In this document: one piece after another, positions 24,610 through 32,815 of the stretch
How positions within the stretch are numbered: position 1 is the stretch's first letter
Layout of the letters: the number at the start of each line of letters is the position of its first letter
Origin: Mesorhizobium sp. INR15
GTDB taxonomy: Bacteria; Pseudomonadota; Alphaproteobacteria; Rhizobiales; Rhizobiaceae
Length of the DNA: 64,000 nt
Direction: 5' to 3'
NCBI RefSeq assembly: GCF_015500075.1
Contig: NZ_CP045496.1
Span: 6,582,001 to 6,646,000, forward strand
Notes under the pieces: model-generated
Told to the model about the DNA's origin: nothing
The model's database searches: none
What the model saw: only the letters and a program-made list of their open reading frames with translations
Position numbers and translations under genes: made by a program

Positions 24610-25521
24610 TTACGCACCAAGACACCAGGCAAGCACCGCCTTCTGGGCGTGGAGCCGGTTCTCAGCCTCGTCAAACACCACCGAATGCGGCCCGTCGATC
24701 ACCTCGTCGGTCACTTCCTCACCGCGATGCGCCGGCAGGCAGTGCATGAACAGGGCATCCGGCTTGGCTTTCGCCATCAACGCCGCATTGACCTGGTAGG
24801 GCGAGAACACATTGTGACCACGCGCCCGATGTTCCTGCCCCATCGACACCCAGCAGTCGGTGACGATGCAATCGGCCTGGTCGACGGCTTCCTCCGGCGA
24901 GCGCGTGAGGAGAAGCTTGCCACCATTCGCCTTCGACCAGTCGATATGCTTCCGCGCCGGCTCGCTGCCTTCGGGTACGGCGACATTGAGGTTGAAGCGA
25001 AACCGGGCCGAGGCTTCGAGCAGCGAATGCAGCACGTTGTTGCCGTCACCGGTCCAGGCGATGGTCTTGCCTGCAACCGGACCGCGATGTTCCTCGAAAG
25101 TCATGATGTCGGCCATCAGCTGGCAAGGGTGGGTATCGTCGGTCAGGCCGTTGATAACCGGAACGGTGGCATTCTCGGTCAGCTCCAGCAGACGCTCATG
25201 CGAGGTGGTACGGATCATGATCGCATCGACGTAACGCGACAGAACCTTGGCGGTATCGGCGATGGTCTCGGAGCGGCCGAGCTGCATCTCGGTGCCGGTC
25301 AGCATGATGGTCTCGCCGCCGAGCTGGCGCATGCCGACATCGAAGGACACGCGCGTGCGCGTCGACGGCTTGTCGAAGATCATCGCCAGCACCTTGCCTT
25401 CGAGCGGCTTGGAGCGCTCGCCCGCCTTGAGGCGCGCCTTGCGCGCCATCGCGTCGGTCAGCATGAAGCGCAGGTCGCCTTCGGAAACGGTGGAAAGGTC
25501 GGTAAAATGACGAGGGCTCAT
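24610..25521 (-). CDS. argF: Ornithine carbamoyltransferase
   Basis: This 303-residue enzyme forms citrulline from ornithine and carbamoyl phosphate. The carbamoyl-phosphate loop is 'KPSTRTRVSFD', the second binding site 'DDTHPCQLMADI', the ornithine loop lies around 'DCWVSMGQ', and the catalytic Cys motif is 'MHCLPAHRGEE'. Length is normal for an anabolic enzyme. It starts 15 nt after argD ends on the same strand. Confidence 0.96.
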   Translation of the reverse strand: MSPRHFTDLSTVSEGDLRFMLTDAMARKARLKAGERSKPLEGKVLAMIFDKPSTRTRVSFDVGMRQLGGETIMLTGTEMQLGRSETIADTAKVLSRYVDAIMIRTTSHERLLELTENATVPVINGLTDDTHPCQLMADIMTFEEHRGPVAGKTIAWTGDGNNVLHSLLEASARFRFNLNVAVPEGSEPARKHIDWSKANGGKLLLTRSPEEAVDQADCIVTDCWVSMGQEHRARGHNVFSPYQVNAALMAKAKPDALFMHCLPAHRGEEVTDEVIDGPHSVVFDEAENRLHAQKAVLAWCLGA

Positions 25522-25536
25522 CAGGCTCTTTCGAAT

Positions 25537-26736
25537 TTACTTCGCGGCGGCCGCGGCGATGGCCTCGGACAGGCCCCTGGCGCCGGCGCGGATGCGCTCC
25601 AGCGCCTCGTGGATATCGGCGTCGGTGACGGTCAGCGGCGGCAGCAGGCGAATGACGTTATCGCCGGCGGGAACGGCCAGCAGGTGCTGGTCGCGCAAGG
25701 CCATGTTCACCTTGGTGTTGGGCATCGCGCATTTGAGGCCGAGCATCAGGCCCGTGCCCCTGATGTCTTCGATAACCTCGGGGAATTCGTCGGCGACGGC
25801 GGCCAGCCCCTGCTTCATCAGCAAGGCCTTGCGCTGCACGTCTTCGAGGAAACCATCTTCCAGCACCACATCGAGCACGGCGTTGCCGACCGCCATGGCC
25901 AGTGGATTGCCGCCAAAGGTGGTGCCATGGACACCGGCGGTCATGCCGACAACGGCTTCGTCGGTAGCAAGACAGGCGCCCATGGGGAAGCCGCCGCCGA
26001 TACCCTTGGCGATGGCCATGATGTCTGGCGTCACGCCAGCCCATTCATGCGCGAACAGCTTGCCGGTACGGCCAATGCCGCACTGGACCTCGTCGAAGAT
26101 CAACAGCAGGCCATGCTGTTCGCACAGCTGCCTGAGCCGCTTCAGCGACTGCGTCGGAACTGGACGGATACCGCCCTCGCCCTGCACCGGCTCTATCAGG
26201 ATCGCCGCCGTCTCCGGCGTGATTGCCTTTTCGGCGGCGTCGATATCGTCGAAGCCGACCTGGTCGAAGCCTTCGACCTTGGGGCCGAACCCTTCGAGAT
26301 ATTTATACTGACCGCCGGCCGCGATGGTCGCCAGCGTACGGCCGTGGAAGGCGCCTTCGAACGTGATGACACGGAAGCGCTCGGGATGTCCGTTGACGAA
26401 CTGGTAGCGCCGCGCCGTCTTGATGGCGCACTCCAGAGCCTCGGCGCCGGAATTGGTGAAGAACACCTTGTCGGCGAAGGTGGCGTCGGCCAACCGTTCG
26501 CCCAACCGGCTCTGCCCGGGGATCTCATAAAGGTTGGAAACGTGCCAAAGCTTGGCCGCCTGTTCGGTGAGCGCGGCAACAAGGTGCGGATGGCCGTGGC
26601 CCAGCGAGTTCACGGCGATGCCGCCAGCGAAATCGAGGTATCGCTCGCCCTTGTCGGTAACCAGCCAGCTGCCCTCCCCGTGGTCAAAAGCCAAGGGTGC
26701 GCGAGCAAAGGTCTCGAAAAGCGCCGAACCGCTCAT
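25537..26736 (-). CDS. argD: Acetylornithine aminotransferase
   Basis: This 399-residue class III PLP aminotransferase is predicted to act in arginine (and possibly lysine) synthesis. The phosphate-binding 'TNSGAEALECAIKTAR', 'EPVQGEGGIRPV', the PLP-contacting 'LIFDEVQCGIGRTG' and the Schiff-base Lys in 'IMAIAKGIGGGFPMGA' are all intact. It is first in the argD-argF-hslO operon. A promoter and a terminator-like hairpin lie 27-86 bp upstream. Confidence 0.95.
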   Translation of the reverse strand: MSGSALFETFARAPLAFDHGEGSWLVTDKGERYLDFAGGIAVNSLGHGHPHLVAALTEQAAKLWHVSNLYEIPGQSRLGERLADATFADKVFFTNSGAEALECAIKTARRYQFVNGHPERFRVITFEGAFHGRTLATIAAGGQYKYLEGFGPKVEGFDQVGFDDIDAAEKAITPETAAILIEPVQGEGGIRPVPTQSLKRLRQLCEQHGLLLIFDEVQCGIGRTGKLFAHEWAGVTPDIMAIAKGIGGGFPMGACLATDEAVVGMTAGVHGTTFGGNPLAMAVGNAVLDVVLEDGFLEDVQRKALLMKQGLAAVADEFPEVIEDIRGTGLMLGLKCAMPNTKVNMALRDQHLLAVPAGDNVIRLLPPLTVTDADIHEALERIRAGARGLSEAIAAAAAK

Positions 26737-26762
26737 TATATGCGTCTCCGGTACCGGAAATC

Positions 26763-26785
26763 AAAAAAGCCGCCCAAGCGGCGGC
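26763..26785 (-). terminator. Terminator-like hairpin in the argD 5' leader
   Basis: On the minus strand GCCGCC is not the outer stem alone: GCCGCC (26785 side) and GGCGGC (26769 side) pair as a 6-bp GC stem around GCTTG, followed directly by six T (26768-26763). It lies 27-49 bp upstream of the argD start. It has the form of an intrinsic terminator but sits near the predicted transcript start, so it may be an attenuator or a 5' stem. Confidence 0.55.
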
Positions 26786-26793
26786 CTTTGCGG

Positions 26794-26822
26794 CTTATCG
26801 TGTTTTTCGGCCATGAAGTCAA
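26794..26822 (-). promoter_or_regulatory. Likely argD promoter
   Basis: On the minus strand TTGACT (26822-26817) and GATAAG (26799-26794) are spaced by 17 nt, a good fit to a housekeeping promoter. Predicted transcription would begin around 26787, just before the GC hairpin. Confidence 0.5.
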
Positions 26823-26912
26823 CGAAAACGTCGCGTAGTGCCGCGGCACAAGCCCTCCAGCGAGACGCCGGCTCATAAGCGACCGGGCAAGTTGGGGAAA
26901 ACCGAAAAAACC

Positions 26913-27060
26913 GATTCGTGTTGCACTTGGGACTCTTGTCACCGAGTCAGCGCATAAGGTAATTGTAGTCGAGAAATAACTAGATTTCGTGCGGCGGACC
27001 TAATCACCAGATATATGTGGTGTCTGCCCCGGCAAGGATTGCCGGGTCGGGAATGGATTC
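26913..27060. promoter_or_regulatory. Cluster of four GANTC (CcrM) sites upstream of gcrA
   Basis: GATTC (26913-26917), GACTC (26931-26935), GAGTC (26944-26948) and GATTC (27056-27060) lie in the 357-bp argD-gcrA divergent gap. GcrA acts at CcrM-methylated promoters in Caulobacter, so these sites plausibly tie gcrA expression to replication. No other gene is seen in this gap. Confidence 0.65.
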
Positions 27061-27093
27061 CGATTGCCGCACGCTTAGCAGGAGCGCGGTCTC

Positions 27094-27612
27094 ATGAACT
27101 GGACTGACGAGCGGGTAGAACTTCTCAGGAAACTGTGGTCGGAGGGTCTGAGCGCAAGCCAGATCGCGGCCCAGCTTGGAGGGGTCAGCCGCAATGCGGT
27201 CATCGGCAAGGTGCATCGGCTGAAATTGTCGGGCCGCGGACGCGCGACGGCGACGCCGGCACGCCAGAAGAAGACGGTGCAGGGATCGACCGTACAGAAG
27301 TCGGTGTCGCGCGCCGCGACAGCGGCGCGCCACGTCACGACATCGATCGGCGCGACAGCGTTGCAGACCCAGTTCGACGCCGAACCGGTGGTGCGTCACT
27401 ACATCCGCCCGGTCGAAAATGTCGTCCTGCCGATCTCGCGGCATCTGCAGCTTACCGAGCTGACTGAACGCACCTGCAAGTGGCCGAACGGCGATCCCTT
27501 GTCGGAGGATTTCCATTTCTGCGGCAACGAAGCCGCCGAGACCGGCCCCTACTGCAAGTACCACGCCCGCATCGCGTTCCAGCCGGCCTCGGAACGCCGG
27601 CGGAGCCGGTAG
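27094..27612 (+). CDS. gcrA: Cell-cycle regulator GcrA
   Basis: This 172-residue sigma70-associated regulator works with CcrM methylation to set cell-cycle gene expression. The N-terminal helix-turn-helix reads 'MNWTDERVELLRKLWSEGLS' followed by 'GGVSRNAVIGKVHRLKLSGRG'. A basic linker (about 48-95) leads to the C-terminal domain 'RTCKWPNGDPLSEDFHFCGN' with conserved Cys pairs near 'GPYCKYHARIAFQP'. GGAG lies 9 nt before ATG 27094. The gene stands alone and is divergent from argD. Confidence 0.96.
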   Translation: MNWTDERVELLRKLWSEGLSASQIAAQLGGVSRNAVIGKVHRLKLSGRGRATATPARQKKTVQGSTVQKSVSRAATAARHVTTSIGATALQTQFDAEPVVRHYIRPVENVVLPISRHLQLTELTERTCKWPNGDPLSEDFHFCGNEAAETGPYCKYHARIAFQPASERRRSR

Positions 27613-27664
27613 TTTAGGGATTAGGCAGTGGGGACTGGGCAGTAGACCCCTGAGGCACATCTTA

Positions 27665-27782
<118 letters not shown>

Positions 27783-27788
27783 CTTACT

Positions 27789-28799
27789 TCACAGCCAGCC
27801 GTTCTTGCGGAAGCGCCAGTAGAGAAAACTGCAGATCAGCGCGATCGTGGTCAGCACCATCGGGTAGCCGTATTCCATCTTCAGTTCCGGCATATCGCTG
27901 AAATTCATGCCGTAGATGCCGGCAAAAGCCGTCGGCACCGCCAGGATGGCGGCCCATGAAGCGAGCTTCTTGGAAATCGCCGTTTCCTGGCTCTGGCCGA
28001 CCAGCAGGCTCGCTTCAAAGGCGAAAGCCAGAACCTCGCGCAGGCTGTCGATCTTTTCCTGAACCGTACGGATATGATCGGTCACGTCGCGAAACAGCGG
28101 GTGCATCGCCGCATGGATCTGCGGCAGGTCGGCACTGGTCAGTCGGCGGCAGACCTCCACAAGCGGCAAAGCCGCATTGCGCAGCCGCAAGAGATCGCGG
28201 CGTAGCATGTAGAGCCGTTCGATGTCAGGGCCGGTCATCGGCTTCAGCAGCACCTTGTCCTCGATCGCCTCGACCTCGTCCTCGATCTGCTCAAGCACGG
28301 GCATATAGTTGTCGACGATGAAATCGAGAATGGCATAGAGGACGAAATCCTCGCCCTTGGCCAGGGAATGGGGGCAGGTCTCCCAATGCTGGCGGACAGC
28401 CGCATATGAGGTGGAGGGACCGTGACGGACGCTGACGATATAGCCGGCGCCGACAAACAGATGCGTCTCGCCGAATGTGACGCGGCCCTCGACCAGTTGC
28501 GCGGTGCGGGCAACCACGAGCAGGGCATCGCCATATTGCTCGATCTTCGGCCTCTGGTGCGGATGCTCCGCATCCTCGATGGCCAGATCATGCAGATGGA
28601 ACTGCGCCTGGACGCGCAGCAGCAGGTTGCGGTCGGGCTCCAGGAGGCCGATCCAGACGACATGGCCCGGCTTCTTCGCCCACTCACCGGCTTCCTCGAT
28701 CGGGATATCGGCTATGCGCCGCCCGCCGGTATAGACACTGGACGCGATGATGCCGGATGCCGCGGGCGGTGCCGGCACTAGGTTGCGAACGTTTTCCAC
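27789..28799 (-). CDS. corA: CorA-family magnesium/cobalt transporter
   Basis: This 336-residue CorA-type channel has a large cytoplasmic N-terminal funnel, two C-terminal helices and the selectivity motif 'GMNFSDMPEL' (YGMN at about residue 297). The N terminus includes 'VWIGLLEPDRNLLLRVQ' and 'HDLAIEDAEHPHQRPKIEQY', typical of the family. The start is GTG 28799 with GGGAGG 7 nt upstream. It transports divalent cations such as Mg2+. It follows phoU by 89 bp on the same strand. Confidence 0.94.
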   Translation of the reverse strand: MENVRNLVPAPPAASGIIASSVYTGGRRIADIPIEEAGEWAKKPGHVVWIGLLEPDRNLLLRVQAQFHLHDLAIEDAEHPHQRPKIEQYGDALLVVARTAQLVEGRVTFGETHLFVGAGYIVSVRHGPSTSYAAVRQHWETCPHSLAKGEDFVLYAILDFIVDNYMPVLEQIEDEVEAIEDKVLLKPMTGPDIERLYMLRRDLLRLRNAALPLVEVCRRLTSADLPQIHAAMHPLFRDVTDHIRTVQEKIDSLREVLAFAFEASLLVGQSQETAISKKLASWAAILAVPTAFAGIYGMNFSDMPELKMEYGYPMVLTTIALICSFLYWRFRKNGWL

Positions 28800-28888
28800 A
28801 AGCGACCTCCCGAAGGCACGGCCTTGGATCAGGGTCCGGAGCCAGGAAAGCTTAGCTTATATCACGCCAGGGTTCGAGAGGCGGCCGT

Positions 28889-29614
28889 TCACTTCACCGG
28901 CAGCGGTTCGGAAAGGCTGATCTTGTCGGTCTTGTCGCCCTTCGGCCGCTCCGCCGGCATCTGCTCGCCGGTAACAATGTAATAGATCGTCTCGGCAATG
29001 TTGGTGGCGTGGTCGCCGATCCGCTCGATGTTCTTGGCGCAGAACAGCAGATGCGTGCATGGCGTGATGTTGCGCGGATCTTCCATCATGTAGGTCAGCA
29101 GTTCGCGAAACAGCGACGTATACATGGCGTCGATCTGATCGTCGCGGTCGCGCACGAAGCCGATCTTCTCCACCGAGCGCGATGCGTAGACGTCGAGCAC
29201 TTCCTTGAGTTGGGTCAGGGCCAGGTCGGCCAGTGCCTCAAGGCCCCTGAAAAGACTGGTCGGTTGACGTCCGTCCGTCACAGCCACCACCCGCTTGGCA
29301 ACGTTCTTGCCGAGGTCGCCGACACGCTCAAGGTCAGCCGAGATGCGGATGGCACCGACGATCTCGCGCAGGTCCGTCGCCATCGGCTGGCGCCTGGCAA
29401 TGATGATGATCGCCTTGTCGTCGATCTCGCGCTGCCCTTCATCAAGGACGACGTCGTCGCGGATGACTTTCTGGGCGAGGCCAGGATCGGCGTTGACGAG
29501 AGCGGCGATCGCCTGCTCCACCATGCGTTCTGCATGGCCGCCCATCGCAGCAATTCGCTTCGACAGGTATTTCAGCTCTTCGTCATAGGCGCTCATGATA
29601 TGCACGGACTGCAT
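28889..29614 (-). CDS. phoU: PhoU phosphate-signalling regulator
   Basis: This 241-residue protein is two three-helix bundles with the metal-binding repeats 'DDVVLDEGQREIDDK' and 'RDRDDQIDAMYTSLFRELL'. PhoU links phosphate transport to PhoR and keeps the Pho regulon off in high phosphate. It follows phoR by 109 bp, and no pst genes or phoB lie between or after them in this window. A degenerate PHO box and two GANTC sites lie in that gap. ATG 29614 is used; ATG 29596 is possible. Confidence 0.95.
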   Translation of the reverse strand: MQSVHIMSAYDEELKYLSKRIAAMGGHAERMVEQAIAALVNADPGLAQKVIRDDVVLDEGQREIDDKAIIIIARRQPMATDLREIVGAIRISADLERVGDLGKNVAKRVVAVTDGRQPTSLFRGLEALADLALTQLKEVLDVYASRSVEKIGFVRDRDDQIDAMYTSLFRELLTYMMEDPRNITPCTHLLFCAKNIERIGDHATNIAETIYYIVTGEQMPAERPKGDKTDKISLSEPLPVK

Positions 29615-29670
29615 GGACGAAATGCCTTCCCGGTTCTTGTGTTGAGTCGTTTCCTCGAATCCCCGCTGAT

Positions 29671-29688
29671 ACGCTAGCCGGATGACAG
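29671..29688 (-). promoter_or_regulatory. Degenerate PHO box upstream of phoU
   Basis: On the minus strand a perfect CTGTCAT (29688-29682) is followed after 4 nt by CTAGCGT (29677-29671), which matches the second half-site at 4 of 7 positions. It lies about 57 bp upstream of phoU, a plausible PhoB position. GANTC matches are also present at 29644-29648 and 29657-29661. Confidence 0.4.
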
Positions 29689-29723
29689 AAAAAAGAAATT
29701 ACCCTTCGAAATATAGGGCCGCG

Positions 29724-30989
29724 TCACAGAGCCGGCAAATGAACCGAAAAGGCAGCGCCCTTGCCAACCTCCGACTTGATCGACAGCCGGGCATTGTGGC
29801 GCGTCAGGATATGCTTGACGATCGACAGGCCAAGGCCCGTGCCCTTCTGGATCCTGCTGGTCTCGACATCGACGCGATAGAAGCGCTCGGTAATGCGCGG
29901 GATATGCTCTTCGGGAATGCCGGGACCGAAATCCCTGATGGTGACATCGATGGCCGGCTCGGATTCCGCATCGCCATGCGCGATCGACACCACGACGCGG
30001 CCGCCCGACTGGCCGTATTTGCAGGCATTCTCCAGGAGGTTTTCGAAGACCTGAAAGAGCTCGTCCCGGTCGCCCGGAACATCGAGCGGGCCAGCGGCGA
30101 AATCACGTTCGATGACGATGCTGTTCTCTCTAGCCAGCGGTCCCAGTGAATCGATGACACTGTCCACGGTCTGGCGAAGATCAACCTCCGTACCCGGCTT
30201 AAGATAAGGCTTCATCTCCAGCCGCGACAAGGACAGGAGATCGTCGATCAGGCGTGCCATACGCCCGGTCTGGCTTTGCATGATCTGCAGGAATTGCTCG
30301 CGGGCAGCTGGATCGTTGCGGGCAGGCCCGCGCAGCGTTTCGATGAAGCCCGATATCGAGGCGAGCGGCGTGCGCAATTCGTGGCTGGCGTTGGCGATAA
30401 AGTCCGCGCGCATGCGGTCGATGCGACGCGCCTCGCTTTGGTCCTTGAACACCAGCACATAGAGATCGGTGCCATGGCCGACCGACGAGGCACTGACCCG
30501 ATAGGCCCGCTCGACCGGCAGTTTTTCCATGTAGTCGGCAACATCCGAGGCGACGTTGCCGGACAGGACGCCGTCCAGCAGCGCCTGCATCTCCGGCGCC
30601 CGGAATTTCAGCGACAATGACAGACCGGGGGCGATGCCGCCAAAAGCGGCGAAGGCGGCGGCATTGGCATGAATAATGGTGCCGGTGCGGTCGAAGATGA
30701 TCAGCGGATCGGCAACGGCCGCCGCAAGATATTCACCGGAGAGCCGCTGCAAACCAATGGCCTCGATTGTCGACGGATTCTCTGAGGCGTTGCGCTCTGT
30801 CCCGACCGGTAGTATCGCCGCCACAGCCAGAACGACCAGCGCCGGCAAGAGGGCATAGGCGGAGATACCGGCAAAGACATAGGTGATGAGAACGGCGGCG
30901 ACGCCGGCCGCAAGCAGCCAGCGGCCGTTCCACAGTCGGGCGGCAATGGTTTGCGCCATGCCCTTCTCATCCGAGCTCCCGTCCGCCAT
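29724..30989 (-). CDS. phoR: Phosphate-regulon sensor histidine kinase PhoR
   Basis: This protein of about 421 residues has a short N-terminal membrane hairpin (about 20-65) and a PAS domain ('VADPLIIFDRTGTIIHANAAA'). A HisKA domain follows with His203 in 'IANASHELRTPLASI', then an ATPase domain ('LLENACKYGQSGG', 'IRDFGPGIPEEHI', 'KGTGLGLSIVKHI'). This is the PhoR plan, and linkage to phoU supports it. ATG 30989 has GAGGAAG upstream; alternatives are 31031 and 30959. It is divergent from ppk2, which fits phosphate physiology. Confidence 0.9.
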   Translation of the reverse strand: MADGSSDEKGMAQTIAARLWNGRWLLAAGVAAVLITYVFAGISAYALLPALVVLAVAAILPVGTERNASENPSTIEAIGLQRLSGEYLAAAVADPLIIFDRTGTIIHANAAAFAAFGGIAPGLSLSLKFRAPEMQALLDGVLSGNVASDVADYMEKLPVERAYRVSASSVGHGTDLYVLVFKDQSEARRIDRMRADFIANASHELRTPLASISGFIETLRGPARNDPAAREQFLQIMQSQTGRMARLIDDLLSLSRLEMKPYLKPGTEVDLRQTVDSVIDSLGPLARENSIVIERDFAAGPLDVPGDRDELFQVFENLLENACKYGQSGGRVVVSIAHGDAESEPAIDVTIRDFGPGIPEEHIPRITERFYRVDVETSRIQKGTGLGLSIVKHILTRHNARLSIKSEVGKGAAFSVHLPAL

Positions 30990-31090
30990 TCGCGCCCTGC
31001 TTCCTCGCGCCTCGTATGAGAAACTTCCCACTAGACCGGTATAGAGGCTCCCAATAGCATGAGTCCGGAAGCTGGAAAGGGTTCGTCTCG

Positions 31091-31999
31091 ATGAAAAAAA
31101 CCAAGGAAACTCCCGCCGCGCCGACTTCGGGTCCGCTCAAGATCAGGATCGACGGCAAGGAGCGGGAGTTCGATATCGAGAACCCGACGCTGCCGGACTG
31201 GGTCGAGGAGCACAAGCTGACATCAGGCGACTATCCCTACGACAAGAAAATGAAGAGCGACGAGTATGACGAGATGCTCGAGCGGTTGCAGATCGAACTG
31301 GTCAAGGCACAGGCATGGCTGCAATCGACCGGCAAGCGGGTGGTGGCGCTGTTCGAGGGCCGCGACGCCGCTGGCAAGGGCGGCACGATCTTCGTGCTGC
31401 GCCAATATCTGAATCCTCGTACCGCACGCAACGTGGCGCTGACCAAGCCAACGCCGACCGAGGTTGGGCAATGGTATTTCCAGCGCTATGTGGCGCAGTT
31501 TCCGACGGCGGGCGAGTTCGTCACCTTCGACCGCTCCTGGTACAACCGCGCCGGCGTCGAGCCGGTTATGGGTTTCTGCACGCCCGAGCAGCATGAGCAG
31601 TTTCTGGATGAGACCCCGCATTTCGAACGGATGATCTCCAACGAGGGCATCCACTTCTTCAAATTCTGGCTGAACATCGGCCAGGAAACGCAGCTCGAAC
31701 GGTTTCACGATCGCCGCTACAGCCCGCTGAAAAGCTGGAAGTTCTCGCCGATCGACATCGCCGGCATCACCAAGTGGGACGATTATACCAAGGTCCGCGA
31801 TGTCATGTTCGAGCGCACGCACAAGGAGTTCGCGCCATGGATCATCGTGCGGGCCAATGACAAGCGACGGTCGCGGCTGGCCGTGATGCGGCGCATCCTC
31901 CTGTCTCTGCCCTATGATGGCCGCGATCTCGACGTCATCGGCAAGGAAGACAAGAAGATCATCGGCGAAGGGCCCTCTTTCCTGGGCAAACAGGGCTGA
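31091..31999 (+). CDS. ppk2: Polyphosphate kinase 2
   Basis: This 302-residue, one-domain PPK2 uses polyphosphate to phosphorylate nucleotides or the reverse. Walker A is 'FEGRDAAGKGGTIFVL', the Walker B/lid region is 'VTFDRSWYNRAGVEPVMGFC', and 'KFWLNIGQETQLERFHDRRY' and 'YSPLKSWKFSPID' are also typical. A charged N-terminal extension of about 65 residues is present. Location opposite phoR suggests control by phosphate, although I find no clear PHO box on its side. Confidence 0.94.
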   Translation: MKKTKETPAAPTSGPLKIRIDGKEREFDIENPTLPDWVEEHKLTSGDYPYDKKMKSDEYDEMLERLQIELVKAQAWLQSTGKRVVALFEGRDAAGKGGTIFVLRQYLNPRTARNVALTKPTPTEVGQWYFQRYVAQFPTAGEFVTFDRSWYNRAGVEPVMGFCTPEQHEQFLDETPHFERMISNEGIHFFKFWLNIGQETQLERFHDRRYSPLKSWKFSPIDIAGITKWDDYTKVRDVMFERTHKEFAPWIIVRANDKRRSRLAVMRRILLSLPYDGRDLDVIGKEDKKIIGEGPSFLGKQG

Positions 32000-32007
32000 C
32001 GGTTTTC

Positions 32008-32036
32008 GCGCCGCACGGTCAGAGGTCGCGCGGCGC
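32008..32036. terminator. Weak inverted repeat between convergent ppk2 and the crotonase gene
   Basis: GCGCCGC (32008-32014) pairs with GCGGCGC (32030-32036) across a 15-nt loop, in the 52-bp gap between convergent genes. There is no T run, so it is at best a weak bidirectional terminator. Confidence 0.35.
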
Positions 32037-32051
32037 TTCCGCCAGATTTTC

Positions 32052-32801
32052 TCAAGCCGCCAGTCGGGCAATCCGCTGCAAACGGCGCAGTGTCGTGTCG
32101 TCCTGCAACGCCTGTTGGAACAGCGAAATCTCCTGGTCGATGCGATCGCATAGCTCGCCGGTATCTCCCTTGAGCAGCCTGCGTGTCTGCCGAAGGGCCG
32201 CGACCGGCTTCTTGGCAAGTTGCCTGGCCCTGGCAAGCGCGGCGTCCTCGACACTGCCCTCCGCCACGATCTCGCCGACGAGGCCAAGCGCGCGGGCGTC
32301 TTCGGCACCGAGCGTGTCGCCCAGGCAGAAGAAGCGAAAAGCGCCGGCGTAGCCGAGTTTGCGTGGCGCCAGGATGCTGGTCGCCGCGTCCGGCACCAGG
32401 CCAAAATCGACGAACGGCACCCGGAACGTGCTTTCGCTCGACGCAATTACCATGTCGCAATGAAACAGGATGGTGCAGCCAACACCGACCGCATCGCCGT
32501 CGACGCAGGCAAGGATTGGCTTTGGAAACGTCGCCAGCATGCGGAACATATCGGTGACGGCGGCGATCAGCCGCTGATGCTTGGCGGGGTCGAGGAATTC
32601 GGAGAAGTCGCCGCCAAGGCAGAAGCATCCAGCCAGGCCACGCAGCACGACGACGCGCACGTCATCGTCGATGGCCGCGGCATGAAACGTCTTGGCCAGG
32701 CTTTCATAGGCCCGCCTGTCGAGCACCGGGCGACCATCATCCGACGACACCGTGACGATCAGCGTGTGGTTGCGGAATTCACTTCTCGGCTGTGTGCTCA
32801 T
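32052..32801 (-). CDS. Crotonase-fold protein coupled to luxI (enoyl-CoA isomerase-like)
   Basis: This protein of about 249 residues has the crotonase fold, with oxyanion-hole sequence 'CFCLGGDFSEF' and 'CVDGDAVGVGCTILFHCDMV'. The two catalytic Glu of hydratases are not conserved (Thr in 'GCTILF', Phe in 'RVPFVDFGLV'). In contrast, 'GLVPDAATSILAPRKLG' aligns with 'VPEA-SS' of enoyl-CoA delta isomerases, with Asp in place of the catalytic Glu. It is best described as isomerase-like. ATG 32801 has GGAG 6 nt upstream and lies 14 nt after luxI; a GTG at 32819 overlapping the luxI stop is possible. Co-expression suggests a part in making or changing the acyl chain of the autoinducer. Confidence 0.85.
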   Translation of the reverse strand: MSTQPRSEFRNHTLIVTVSSDDGRPVLDRRAYESLAKTFHAAAIDDDVRVVVLRGLAGCFCLGGDFSEFLDPAKHQRLIAAVTDMFRMLATFPKPILACVDGDAVGVGCTILFHCDMVIASSESTFRVPFVDFGLVPDAATSILAPRKLGYAGAFRFFCLGDTLGAEDARALGLVGEIVAEGSVEDAALARARQLAKKPVAALRQTRRLLKGDTGELCDRIDQEISLFQQALQDDTTLRRLQRIARLAA

Positions 32802-32815
32802 GACCGTCTCCGATC

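Noticed and set aside
26763..26814. Arginine leader peptide (17 codons) before argD
   Set aside because: The best promoter lies inside this frame, it has only two Arg codons and no clear ribosome site; kept only as an alternative in the findings.
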